Position numbers and translations under genes: made by a program. From Clostridium lundense DSM 17049 (GTDB lineage Bacteria > Bacillota > Clostridia > Clostridiales > Clostridiaceae), in assembly GCF_000619945.1 (NCBI RefSeq), contig NZ_JHVC01000003.1:248001-312000 (forward strand): 64,000 nt of DNA. The letters run 5' to 3'. The notes under the pieces were generated by a model. The model was not told the origin of the DNA. It searched no databases and worked only from the letters and a program-made list of their open reading frames with translations. Positions within the stretch are counted from its first letter, which is position 1, and each line of letters starts with the position of its first letter. This document shows, in pieces, positions 1-7,125 of this stretch.

Positions 1-1077
1 CCAGTTTTTCTTCCACTTTTCTAATTTCATCATAGTATGATAATCCCATAAAGTAAGTATATTAAAAGGCAGATATAAAAAATTCTTTCTATCAGAAGTT
101 AAATTAGAAATCTTAACTAATTCTCTTATTCCATCTGATGCTTTAACATTATTCTTTTCAAGATTTTTTTCTAGCCCTCTTAAGTATTGTGACTTAAAAT
201 CACCTTTTTCTATAAGTTTAATCATTTCATAATAACTTTGTATATCTTTTTTATGTATATATACTGTATCTAAGGAGTTTGACCTACTGCCCTTTTTAAC
301 AAAAAGTAAAACGGTTTGAATAAAAATAAAAAACAACGGAATATAGTAATGTAATTTAGATGTGGTTAAAAATAACACACTTAAGACTATTGTTACTATT
401 GGCAGTACATTAACTATTAAAACTAAAAATTTCTCGCTATATAATGGATACCTCTCCCCTGCCCAATTTAATAATCTTTCTAAATTACTTTTTTTATTCT
501 CTCTTAATAGCCCCTCACCCATGTATCTTTGTCTCCAAGATATTTTCTTCCCTAATTCAGCTATTGCATCTTGTCTTTTATATATTTCTTCTACAGTATA
601 ATTGTAACTTTCAAAGGTTTCTTTTAATTTTCTTCTTCCTATAGGTGTAGTGCTACAATTTATATATTGAAAAAGAGATGCTTTTCCAAATATGTCTAAG
701 TCATTTGAATATGGGTGATTCTCATCTATAAATTCCTCTCCCATATCCTGAAACTTTTTCCACTGCCCTTCCATACGTTTTATTCCATCTTCATTTATAT
801 TTACTATCTTATATGTAAGTTCTTTGTTTTTTATTACTTTTTCATGAGTTATAGCCAATACTATAAATAAAATTATAGTAACTAAAAATATGGCAGTAGA
901 AAAATAATACTTTCCTAATTTGTAATAGAAAAAAAGAGTAAATACTACCCCTGTTATAAAAGTTATCAATCTTAATGTACTAAAAAAATTTATAGTTTGT
1001 TTTTGTTTTTTTAATAATTTGTCTAGTTTATCTTTTCTTTTTGAGTATTTTATTTTAATATCTTCCAATGCATTCAT
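1..1077 (-). CDS. MutS-related membrane ATPase, N-terminal part (cut by window edge)
   Basis: An open frame of 359 codons runs from an ATG at 1077 to the left edge without a stop, so the C-terminal part lies outside. Two hydrophobic pairs are visible at about residues 31-76 and 218-260. Between them is the stretch DLDIFGKASLFQYIN (about 126-140), followed by TTPIGRRKL, which resembles the core (lever) domain of MutS-family proteins. Family members with this membrane-inserted layout normally carry a MutS-type ATPase domain at the C terminus, which would be outside the window. Their role is not established and is probably not classical mismatch repair. The ribosome site is a modest AGGAG only 1-2 nt from the ATG. 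The family call is from remembered motifs. Confidence 0.75.
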   Translation of the reverse strand, partial: MNALEDIKIKYSKRKDKLDKLLKKQKQTINFFSTLRLITFITGVVFTLFFYYKLGKYYFSTAIFLVTIILFIVLAITHEKVIKNKELTYKIVNINEDGIKRMEGQWKKFQDMGEEFIDENHPYSNDLDIFGKASLFQYINCSTTPIGRRKLKETFESYNYTVEEIYKRQDAIAELGKKISWRQRYMGEGLLRENKKSNLERLLNWAGERYPLYSEKFLVLIVNVLPIVTIVLSVLFLTTSKLHYYIPLFFIFIQTVLLFVKKGSRSNSLDTVYIHKKDIQSYYEMIKLIEKGDFKSQYLRGLEKNLEKNNVKASDGIRELVKISNLTSDRKNFLYLPFNILTLWDYHTMMKLEKWKKNW

Positions 1078-1238
1078 ACTCCTATCTTTCTTAGTATTTT
1101 AATATTTAGCTATGTTCATTATATTTATTTACATTATCTCATAATTTATCCTTATTGAAAACACATTTAAATTTAATATAAAAGCATATAACCTAATGGC
1201 CATATGCTTCTACATTTATATATCTTAATTATTAGATT

Positions 1239-1622
1239 TTACTCCTCAGATGGAGTATTCTGCATAGGAGTCATTCCGCCTTGCATTGGGGTCATTCCTC
1301 CCTGCATCGGGTACATTCCTCCCTGCATTGGAGTCATTCCGCCTTGCATCGGGTACATTCCTCCCTGCATTGGAGTCATTCCTCCCTGCATCGGGTACAT
1401 TCCTCCCTGCATTGGAGTCATTCCGCCTTGCATCGGGTACATTCCTCCCTGCATTGGAGTCATTCCTCCCTGCATCGGGTACATTCCTCCCTGCATTTGG
1501 TACATGCCTCCCATCATCGGGCACATATGTTGCATTGGACACATATGACACATATGATGCATCATATGCATGTGCTCATCCATCCCCATCATTGTATTAC
1601 CCATCATAGAATAGTTTTCCAT
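1239..1622 (-). CDS. Met/Gly/Gln heptad-repeat protein with His/Cys/Met-rich head
   Basis: This 127-residue protein has an N-terminal head (about 1-42) extremely rich in Met, His and Cys (for example HMHMMHHMCHMCPMQHMCPM). Eleven heptads follow, mostly alternating MQGGMYP and MQGGMTP, and the tail is MQNTPSEE. The ATG at 1622 has a clear AGAGGTG ribosome site about 7 nt upstream. Other frames are also open through the repeat because its period is a multiple of three, but only this one has a good ribosome site and a chemically coherent product. I do not recognise a family. Soft-metal binding by the Met/His/Cys head, or a spore-coat or surface role, are possible inferences. There is no signal peptide. 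Confidence 0.7.
   Translation of the reverse strand: MENYSMMGNTMMGMDEHMHMMHHMCHMCPMQHMCPMMGGMYQMQGGMYPMQGGMTPMQGGMYPMQGGMTPMQGGMYPMQGGMTPMQGGMYPMQGGMTPMQGGMYPMQGGMTPMQGGMTPMQNTPSEE
1266..1496. repeat. Coding tandem repeat, 21-bp unit in 42/84-bp higher-order pattern
   Basis: Eleven 21-bp units encode the MQGGM(Y/T)P heptads. Units alternate Tyr and Thr versions, giving a 42-bp period. A silent variant (ccgccttgcat instead of cctccctgcat) recurs 84 bp apart at about 1339 and 1423, which suggests recent expansion by duplication of multi-unit blocks. Confidence 0.9.
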
Positions 1623-1888
1623 AAAGCACCTCTTAAAATAATTTTCAATTACAGTATTATCATATTAACTATATAGCTTTTTAGTTCCTATTATAAAAAA
1701 TTATTAAATAATTTTTTTAGATTATAACTTATAAATTATAAAAACTAGCATATGAATTAAAAAACAGTGTAACTTTTAGTTGATAATGAAAAACTAAAAG
1801 TAAAGAGTAGTTGAAATTCAATCCAACAATTGGTAAAATTATTTTTATAATATAATAATTATATGTACTAAAAGGAGGTACTTTTAAA

Positions 1889-2233
1889 ATGCCTTACATT
1901 AATTCTACAATAACCTTAAAGCTTTCAGAGGAAAAAAAAGAAAATATAAAAACTAAACTGGGGAAAATAATAAGTGAAATACCAGGCAAAAGTGAAGAGT
2001 GGCTTATGGTAGGTTTTAATGATAACCATACCCTTTATTTTAGAGGAGAAAAAAAGGAAAAAGCTGCTTTTGTTCAAGTACAAATATGTGGTTCCACAGA
2101 TAGAAAATATAAAAATAAAGTTACTGAAAGTATATGTACTCTACTTCAACAAGAATTATCCATTTCTAAGGATAATATTTATGTAACCTTCCAAGAAATA
2201 CAAGACTGGGGCTGGAATGGAACCTTATTTTAA
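1889..2233 (+). CDS. MIF-family tautomerase (phenylpyruvate/dopachrome tautomerase-like)
   Basis: The 114-residue product begins MPYINSTITLKLS. Removal of Met would expose Pro2, the catalytic base of the tautomerase superfamily. The length, the central VGFNDNHTLYFRG stretch and the C-terminal DWGWNGTLF match the macrophage migration inhibitory factor branch (about 115 residues) rather than the 60-residue 4-oxalocrotonate tautomerases. A strong aaaggaggtac ribosome site precedes the ATG. The family forms trimers in the cytosol and tautomerises phenylpyruvate-like substrates; the substrate here is unknown. The gene stands alone and ends at a hairpin. Confidence 0.85.
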   Translation: MPYINSTITLKLSEEKKENIKTKLGKIISEIPGKSEEWLMVGFNDNHTLYFRGEKKEKAAFVQVQICGSTDRKYKNKVTESICTLLQQELSISKDNIYVTFQEIQDWGWNGTLF

Positions 2234-2248
2234 ATTTTTTGTTATAAC

Positions 2249-2290
2249 AAAGTCCATTTCCAAATTTTAAAATAGGAAATGGACTTTATA
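2249..2290. terminator. Intrinsic terminator between convergent genes
   Basis: A perfect 13-bp inverted repeat (aaagtccatttcc, 2249-2261; ggaaatggacttt, 2275-2287) has a 13-nt A/T-rich loop. It lies between the tautomerase and the convergent nucleotidyltransferase and could serve both. The flanking T-tracts are weak. Confidence 0.7.
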
Positions 2291-2298
2291 TCATAAAT

Positions 2299-2988
2299 TT
2301 ATTCATCTTCCCAAAGAAACTTTTCACAAATAGCATATACATTATTTAAAATTTCTTCTACTCTTCCTCTATATTCTTCTTTTTCCTCTCTTAATAAATC
2401 TTCATATATGTCAATTATATTTTTCTCATCTTCACTACAGTATTTTCTTAATTCCTCAAGTTTTAAAGGATATATTCCTTCTCTTGCTGCACATCTATAT
2501 CTAAAGGCCCACATAAGCGGTTTTAAAATTCTTTTCCCAAGCTTTTTCTTAAGTAGGATTTCTTCACTTTCATTGGTACATATAAAATGTCGTATACCCA
2601 TTAATACATAAACCACAAGTTTTTTGCTATTCTCTATAAACTCTTCTCCTTTAGGGTAGGGCACTTTTAAAGAACCATATAATACTTTTCCATCTGTACT
2701 ATATTGTATAGGACTATACTCCCTTATAAAAAAAGGAATTAGACTTTCATCAAAAGATGTACATTGAGGATTTAACTTAGGCTCTATAGGAAGTTTTGAG
2801 AGTATCTGAGATATAGAGTTTAAGTCATCATACTGAACCTTATCTAGAAAAATCCACATATCAATATCACTTTTTTCTCTTTCTTCTCCTCTGGAATAAC
2901 TTCCAGTTAACAATATACATTGTACTCTTTCTCCAAAGCATTCTACTACTTTATTTTTAAAAGTTTCAATTTTTTTATAGGGATCCAT
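2299..2988 (-). CDS. Nucleotidyltransferase-fold protein
   Basis: The 229-residue protein has the Pol-beta-type nucleotidyltransferase signature: GSYSRGEEREKSDIDMW, with Gly-Ser at 29-30 and the metal-binding DID at 41-43. The rest is helical and could be a substrate-recognition domain like those of aminoglycoside nucleotidyltransferases and their unstudied relatives. Such enzymes transfer a nucleoside monophosphate to a small molecule, RNA or protein; the target is unknown. The start ATG at 2988 is set by a gaggagg ribosome site. It is followed on the same strand by nothing until the shared terminator. Confidence 0.75.
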   Translation of the reverse strand: MDPYKKIETFKNKVVECFGERVQCILLTGSYSRGEEREKSDIDMWIFLDKVQYDDLNSISQILSKLPIEPKLNPQCTSFDESLIPFFIREYSPIQYSTDGKVLYGSLKVPYPKGEEFIENSKKLVVYVLMGIRHFICTNESEEILLKKKLGKRILKPLMWAFRYRCAAREGIYPLKLEELRKYCSEDEKNIIDIYEDLLREEKEEYRGRVEEILNNVYAICEKFLWEDE

Positions 2989-3090
2989 TCAATCCTCCTC
3001 TAAAAATCGCTTACAATTTCTAACAAAAGTTAATAATGAATGAAAATTTTTTCTCCTCTACAGAAAATCTTTAGCCTAAAAATTTTTACT

Positions 3091-3116
3091 ATACACTATC
3101 CATCTGTACTCTCTTA
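3091..3116 (-). repeat. AGAGTACAG-family repeat, downstream of amidohydrolase stop
   Basis: Read on the minus strand, the amidohydrolase stop TAA is followed at once by GAGAGTACAGATGGATAG. The exact 9-mer AGAGTACAG is the core of a repeat dispersed in this window. Confidence 0.6.
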
Positions 3117-4268
3117 TAATTTGTATTCAACTTTTCCATTAATAATTGTATAAAGTGTATTAGTTAAACTATCTAATGGATTTCCATCAAATATGGCTAT
3201 ATCTGCATCCTTGCCATTTTCTATACTTCCTACCCTATCAGCTACACCTATTATTTCTGCTGCATTTATAGTTATGGCTTTAAGTCCTTCTTCTAAGTCC
3301 CATCCTTCTTTAACTGCAAGCCCTGCACACATAGGAAGGTATTGTATAGGGATAACTGGGTGATCTGTCATTATAGCCACCTTTATTCCGGCTTTGTTTA
3401 ATTTTTTTGGAGTTGTAAAAGATTTATTTCTTGTTTCTATTTTTCCCTTAAAAGTTAAAGTTGGTCCAACTATTGCTGGTACTTCAGCATTTTTTATATA
3501 TTCAGATATAATCTCTCCTTCAGTACAATGATCCAAGGTAAGAAGTACATCAAATTCCTTAGCTATTCTTATTGCAGTAAGAATATCATCTGCTCTATGG
3601 GCATGTGCTTTTAGTGGTATTTTCTTTTGAAGTACTGGAATTAATGCCTCCATTTTCAAGTCTATATCAAAACTATCTCCTTTAATTTGGGCAGAATCTT
3701 TTTTCTGCTTATAGTTTTTAGCTTTTATTAAAGTATCCCTTAAAAGAGCTGCTGTAGCCATTCTTGTCATAGGCATTTTTCCCTTGGAATTATATACTCT
3801 TTTAGGGTTTTCTCCAAAAGCTATTTTCATAGCTGCAGGAGCCTTCATTACCATATCGTCTACACATATGCCTTTAGTTTTCATAACAACAAATTGTCCA
3901 CCTATAACATTAGCGCTACCAGGTCCTGTCATAACCGTAGTTATTCCAGCCTTAATAGCTTCCTCAAAAGCTGTATCTAATGGATTTATTCCGTCTATTG
4001 CTCTCAAATGAGGTGTAATAGGATCTGTAGTTTCATTTATATCACTTCCTTCAAACCCCATGCCCTCTTCTTTTAATCCTATATGACAATGTGCATCTAT
4101 AATTCCTGGTATAACCCAGCCACCTTTAGCATCTATTATTTCAGCATCTGTTGGAACTTCTATATTTTCACCAACTTCAATTATCTTACCTTCATCAATT
4201 AATATACAGCCATTTTCATACTTCTTCTCTGCCATAGTAAATATTTTACCGTTTTTTATAAGTATCAT
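3114..4268 (-). CDS. Amidohydrolase (imidazolonepropionase-like, metal-dependent)
   Basis: This 384-residue protein has the amidohydrolase superfamily layout: an N-terminal beta-sandwich piece, the metal motif DAHCHIG (HxH at 60-62), later HAHRADD and DHCTEG histidines, the catalytic Asp in MTDHPVIP, and a C-terminal GKDADIAIFDGNPL closing segment. These enzymes hydrolyse cyclic amides, dipeptides or similar compounds; the substrate cannot be read from sequence. A gggggaata ribosome site precedes the ATG at 4268. The gene is apparently monocistronic. Confidence 0.85.
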   Translation of the reverse strand: MILIKNGKIFTMAEKKYENGCILIDEGKIIEVGENIEVPTDAEIIDAKGGWVIPGIIDAHCHIGLKEEGMGFEGSDINETTDPITPHLRAIDGINPLDTAFEEAIKAGITTVMTGPGSANVIGGQFVVMKTKGICVDDMVMKAPAAMKIAFGENPKRVYNSKGKMPMTRMATAALLRDTLIKAKNYKQKKDSAQIKGDSFDIDLKMEALIPVLQKKIPLKAHAHRADDILTAIRIAKEFDVLLTLDHCTEGEIISEYIKNAEVPAIVGPTLTFKGKIETRNKSFTTPKKLNKAGIKVAIMTDHPVIPIQYLPMCAGLAVKEGWDLEEGLKAITINAAEIIGVADRVGSIENGKDADIAIFDGNPLDSLTNTLYTIINGKVEYKL

Positions 4269-4422
4269 TTTTATCTATTCCCCCGTTATCAAATTTAATA
4301 ATGAAAACTTCTTTTTAAAGTGGAAAATAAAAATTTGTTTTTACCCTTTAAAAATACTCTTCTCTATATAAATTATATATGATTCTAGCACATAAATGCA
4401 TTTTTTAAGTATTTTTAGTAGC

Positions 4423-4797
4423 TTAATCTATGTGTATTTTAAATATTGGTACATTTTCCTTCTCAAATACCATTAAATAATACTCTTTTATATCTAACTC
4501 TATAGATTCATATATTGTATGATACATTTTTAATTTTTTATCTTCACTAAAATTTATCATTTCCTTTTTTATAACCCCTTCTAAATTTGAAGGTACTATG
4601 TTCCATAACGATTTTCCGTTATTTTTGCTTTTAGGATTTTTATATCTATGTATTTTAAAGTCATCTATATCATAAATATATTTTTTCTTATCATCTGTAA
4701 AAATTACTATTCTAGTCCCAGTATATTCTCCATTAGCACTATAAAATTGTTTAATAAAATGAATGTGTGATCTTCTTCTATTTGAATATTCTCTCAT
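4423..4797 (-). CDS. Hypothetical 124-residue protein
   Basis: I do not recognise a family. The protein is soluble, rich in Lys, Tyr and Ile, begins MREYSNRRRSHIHF and has no Cys. An AAAGGT ribosome site precedes the ATG. The gaps of about 150 bp on each side are A/T-rich and contain no clear partner gene, so the context gives no functional clue. Confidence 0.65.
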   Translation of the reverse strand: MREYSNRRRSHIHFIKQFYSANGEYTGTRIVIFTDDKKKYIYDIDDFKIHRYKNPKSKNNGKSLWNIVPSNLEGVIKKEMINFSEDKKLKMYHTIYESIELDIKEYYLMVFEKENVPIFKIHID

Positions 4798-4945
4798 AAT
4801 ATTGATACCTTTCTAAAAACATTTCCTTGCTTAACCTTTACTAATATATTTTACTATAAAGTTTATAATTTACAATTGCTATCTAGTACTTTCCCATATA
4901 ATTATCGTATAAACTTATAATATTGATTATTAAGAAGGTGAATTT

Positions 4946-5893
4946 ATGAAAAAGTATTTTAGCTATATTTTTTTAGCTTTAATTATTTGCAGCTTATTGT
5001 TTGCTAGTTGCGGAAGTAAAGAATCTAAATTATCTCCCAACTCTGTTCCTAATATAAAAAGAGGCTCTGCTATTGTAGAAAAATCCAATACCAATCTAAA
5101 CATAGGAAGCAAGGAATCTTCTCAAAAACAAAGTGAAAAAAAAGAAGAAACAAAAAATACAAGTAACCCTTCTGGAAGAAAAATTATTCAAAGAGGAAGT
5201 ATTCAACTTCAAGCCCTAGATTTTGATAAAACTATTAAAGAAATAATATCAAAAGTTAATTCTATTGGCGGATATGTAGAAAGTTCTAATATAAATGGTA
5301 ATAAAATTGAAGATGAGAACAGTAGTGAAAATAGAACCGCATCATTAACTTTAAGGATTCCTGAAAAAAAATTAGAAGAGTTTATGTCCTCTGTTGGAAC
5401 CCTAGGAAATGTTCTAAATAAAAGCTTAACTGGAGAAGACATTACAGATCAGTATTTTGATAACGAAGCTCATTTAAAAGCTCTTAAAATTCAAGAGGAT
5501 AGATTACTAGAACTTTTAAAAAAGTCTGGGGAATTAAAGGATATATTAGAAATAGAAAAAGAATTAACGAGAGTACGATATGAAGTAGAAAACCTAACTG
5601 GTAGTTTAAAAAAATTTGATAGCCTAATTCAATATTCCACCATAAATATCAAATTACAAGAAGTTGAAAAATTTCAAAAGGCTAATCCTGTTTCCCTAAA
5701 TGATAAAATTTATAAAAGTTTTAAAGACTCTATAGAAAATATTATCTCAATACTAAAATGGTTATTAATAACTGTCGTTAGCCTTATACCTTATTTAATT
5801 ATAATAGTACCCATTACATTTATAACTAAATATATATTGAGAAAGAAACATATACAAGTAAAAAACCCATTCAAAAGAAATAAAAATAATTAA
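4946..5893 (+). CDS. DUF4349 lipoprotein with C-terminal membrane anchor
   Basis: The 315-residue product begins with a lipoprotein signal (lipobox LFASC, Cys22). A Ser/Lys/Asn-rich linker follows, then the DUF4349 region from about residue 80 (RGSIQLQALDFDKTIKEI, SLTLRIPEKKLEEFM). A coiled-coil-like helix rich in Lys, Glu and Leu spans about 175-235. A transmembrane segment at about 270-292 is followed by basic residues (RKKHIQVKNPFKRN), so the protein is probably tethered at both ends. Function is unknown for the family. The ribosome site is aagaaggtg. Confidence 0.85.
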   Translation: MKKYFSYIFLALIICSLLFASCGSKESKLSPNSVPNIKRGSAIVEKSNTNLNIGSKESSQKQSEKKEETKNTSNPSGRKIIQRGSIQLQALDFDKTIKEIISKVNSIGGYVESSNINGNKIEDENSSENRTASLTLRIPEKKLEEFMSSVGTLGNVLNKSLTGEDITDQYFDNEAHLKALKIQEDRLLELLKKSGELKDILEIEKELTRVRYEVENLTGSLKKFDSLIQYSTINIKLQEVEKFQKANPVSLNDKIYKSFKDSIENIISILKWLLITVVSLIPYLIIIVPITFITKYILRKKHIQVKNPFKRNKNN

Positions 5894-6016
5894 TATTTGT
5901 AAATGTTTATCAATTATTAATATATTCATAATTTAATGTTAATAATTAAATTATATAATAATTATACAGTCGATAATGCAATTGTACATTATTTTACACG
6001 ACCTCCCCCTTTATAG

Positions 6017-6044
6017 AAAACGGAAGAGAGCTCTTCCGTTTTTT
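6017..6044 (+). terminator. Intrinsic terminator after the DUF4349 gene
   Basis: The arms aaaacggaagag and ctcttccgtttt face each other across 2 nt and are followed by T residues. It lies about 125 bp downstream of the DUF4349 stop. Confidence 0.8.
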
Positions 6045-6075
6045 AGCGTTTAAAAACAAGAATTCTTAGACACCC

Positions 6076-6115
6076 TCAAAAAAATAACAGCTGATTTGTA
6101 TACTCCCTTAAATAT
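6076..6115 (-). terminator. Intrinsic terminator of the orphan minus-strand unit
   Basis: The inverted repeat AGCTGATTTGTATA / TATACAAATCAGCT is a 14-bp stem with a 10-nt loop. On the minus strand it is followed by GTTATTTTTTT, so it terminates leftward transcription. Confidence 0.8.
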
Positions 6116-6566
6116 ACAAATCAGCTATAAAGTAGACTCTAATTCTTGCATAAATTCTTCACTAATTATTTGAATTTCACCCTTCCTTTCTGCCCTTCGC
6201 ACTAATAGAACAATTTAAACTTTAATAAAAATTTACCTTGTAATACTAAAATTCTAACTTAATTACTATAACCTTATAACACATAAACTCTTTAGTCTAA
6301 ATAAGAGTAAAGGCTCATATTTAATTATTAAGGGATATATAGTAAAGAATTAGAATCTACGGGTACCATCCATTACTTTTCCTTGGAGGATACCTATAAC
6401 TATTAGTGTTTTTATATGGTCTATGTTAATATTTTGGTGGAATCACCCCTATCCATAGTATATTTTATAAATAAGATAAGATTATATTGATTTTTAATTA
6501 ACCTCCTTACACTTATTTATAATTTAATTAATCTTCTTGAGTTTTTTGATAATTAATTGTTTTGTT
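6076..6566 (-). ncRNA. Candidate non-coding RNA or decayed gene
   Basis: A consensus promoter and an intrinsic terminator bracket about 490 bp that hold no long ORF on the minus strand. Just inside is a strong ribosome-site-like AAGGAGG (about 6500-6506). It is followed only by short frames such as an ATG frame MDRGDSTKILT, a 7-codon frame MDGTRRF behind AAGGAAAA, and near the end a roughly 28-codon open stretch (RRAERKGEIQIISEEFMQ) that looks like a protein C terminus. I could not match it to 6S RNA, tmRNA, SRP RNA, RNase P or a known riboswitch. A degraded gene and a structured RNA are both possible. Confidence 0.4.
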
Positions 6567-6572
6567 ATTTCT

Positions 6573-6601
6573 ATAATACAATATTCTGATTATTTTGTCA
6601 A
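6573..6601 (-). promoter_or_regulatory. Consensus sigma-A promoter facing left
   Basis: On the minus strand TTGACA (6601-6596) is separated by exactly 17 bp from TATTAT (6578-6573). This predicts a start near 6566. Confidence 0.7.
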
Positions 6602-6691
6602 CATGTTATTGAGTATTATTCTGTACTTTTCTTTTAAAAAATTATATAATATTACTTGATTTTTTCTTGTAATAAAGCGAGGTGATTTAGT

Positions 6692-6901
6692 ATGAAAAAT
6701 GAATATAAGGTTTTAGTAGAAGCATTTGGTTATCCTATATCTCATATAGAAAAAGAAGATGACTATAGTATAAAGTTTTACAAATCCATGGATGATGCTT
6801 TTCATCAAAGCTTCAATATAGCAAAAGTAGATGAAGAAAATAAAATTCTTCAAATATTTGATCACGAAAACATATTATTAGAAAATTTAAGATTACCATA
6901 A
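6692..6901 (+). CDS. Small hypothetical protein
   Basis: This 69-residue protein begins MKNEYKVLVEAFG and is acidic, without Cys or membrane segments. The start is well supported by gcgaggtga about 6 nt upstream of the ATG. I do not recognise a family. The stop codon directly abuts an AGAGTACAG-family repeat with a terminator hairpin, and the next gene is convergent. Confidence 0.65.
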   Translation: MKNEYKVLVEAFGYPISHIEKEDDYSIKFYKSMDDAFHQSFNIAKVDEENKILQIFDHENILLENLRLP

Positions 6902-7125
6902 AAAATTACTACGTAATTTTTTAGAGCACAGATTACAGAGCAAAGATAACATATATACTAAGAGGCTTTTCTATAAAGAAAAGCCTCTTAGTGGAGTTTA
7001 GCTTAACTTTAAGGTAAGCTAGACTTTTATTAAAAATTTTTCGTAATGTCAATGGAGAAAATTTCTCCTTATCTGTACTCTGTGATCTATACTCTGTACT
7101 CTAAGAAAAATTGGTCACAATTTTT
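6901..7125. repeat. AGAGTACAG-family element with hairpins at both ends
   Basis: The left end is a hairpin (aaaaattac/gtaattttt, 6901-6921) followed by agagcacagattacagag. The right end, read on the minus strand, is a hairpin (7125-7106) followed by TTCTTAGAGTACAGAGTATAG and further AGAGTACAGAT. The two ends are inverted relative to each other. In the middle is another stem-loop (aagaggctttt/aaaagcctctt, 6960-6990). The element fills the space between two convergent genes and the right hairpin contains the stop codon of the EAL protein. Confidence 0.7.

Noticed and set aside
1204..1676. Four further open frames over the 21-bp repeat region
   Set aside because: The repeat length is a multiple of three, so several frames stay open. 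Only the minus-strand frame from 1622 has a good ribosome site.
6360..6470. Hydrophobic plus-strand stretch (FPWRIPITISVFIWSML) as a gene remnant
   Set aside because: It is open for only about 30 codons, has no start or ribosome site, and lies opposite a unit with a good promoter.
6076..6566. 6S RNA, tmRNA, SRP RNA or RNase P RNA
   Set aside because: I looked for the conserved motifs of these RNAs and did not find them. The unit remains unassigned.
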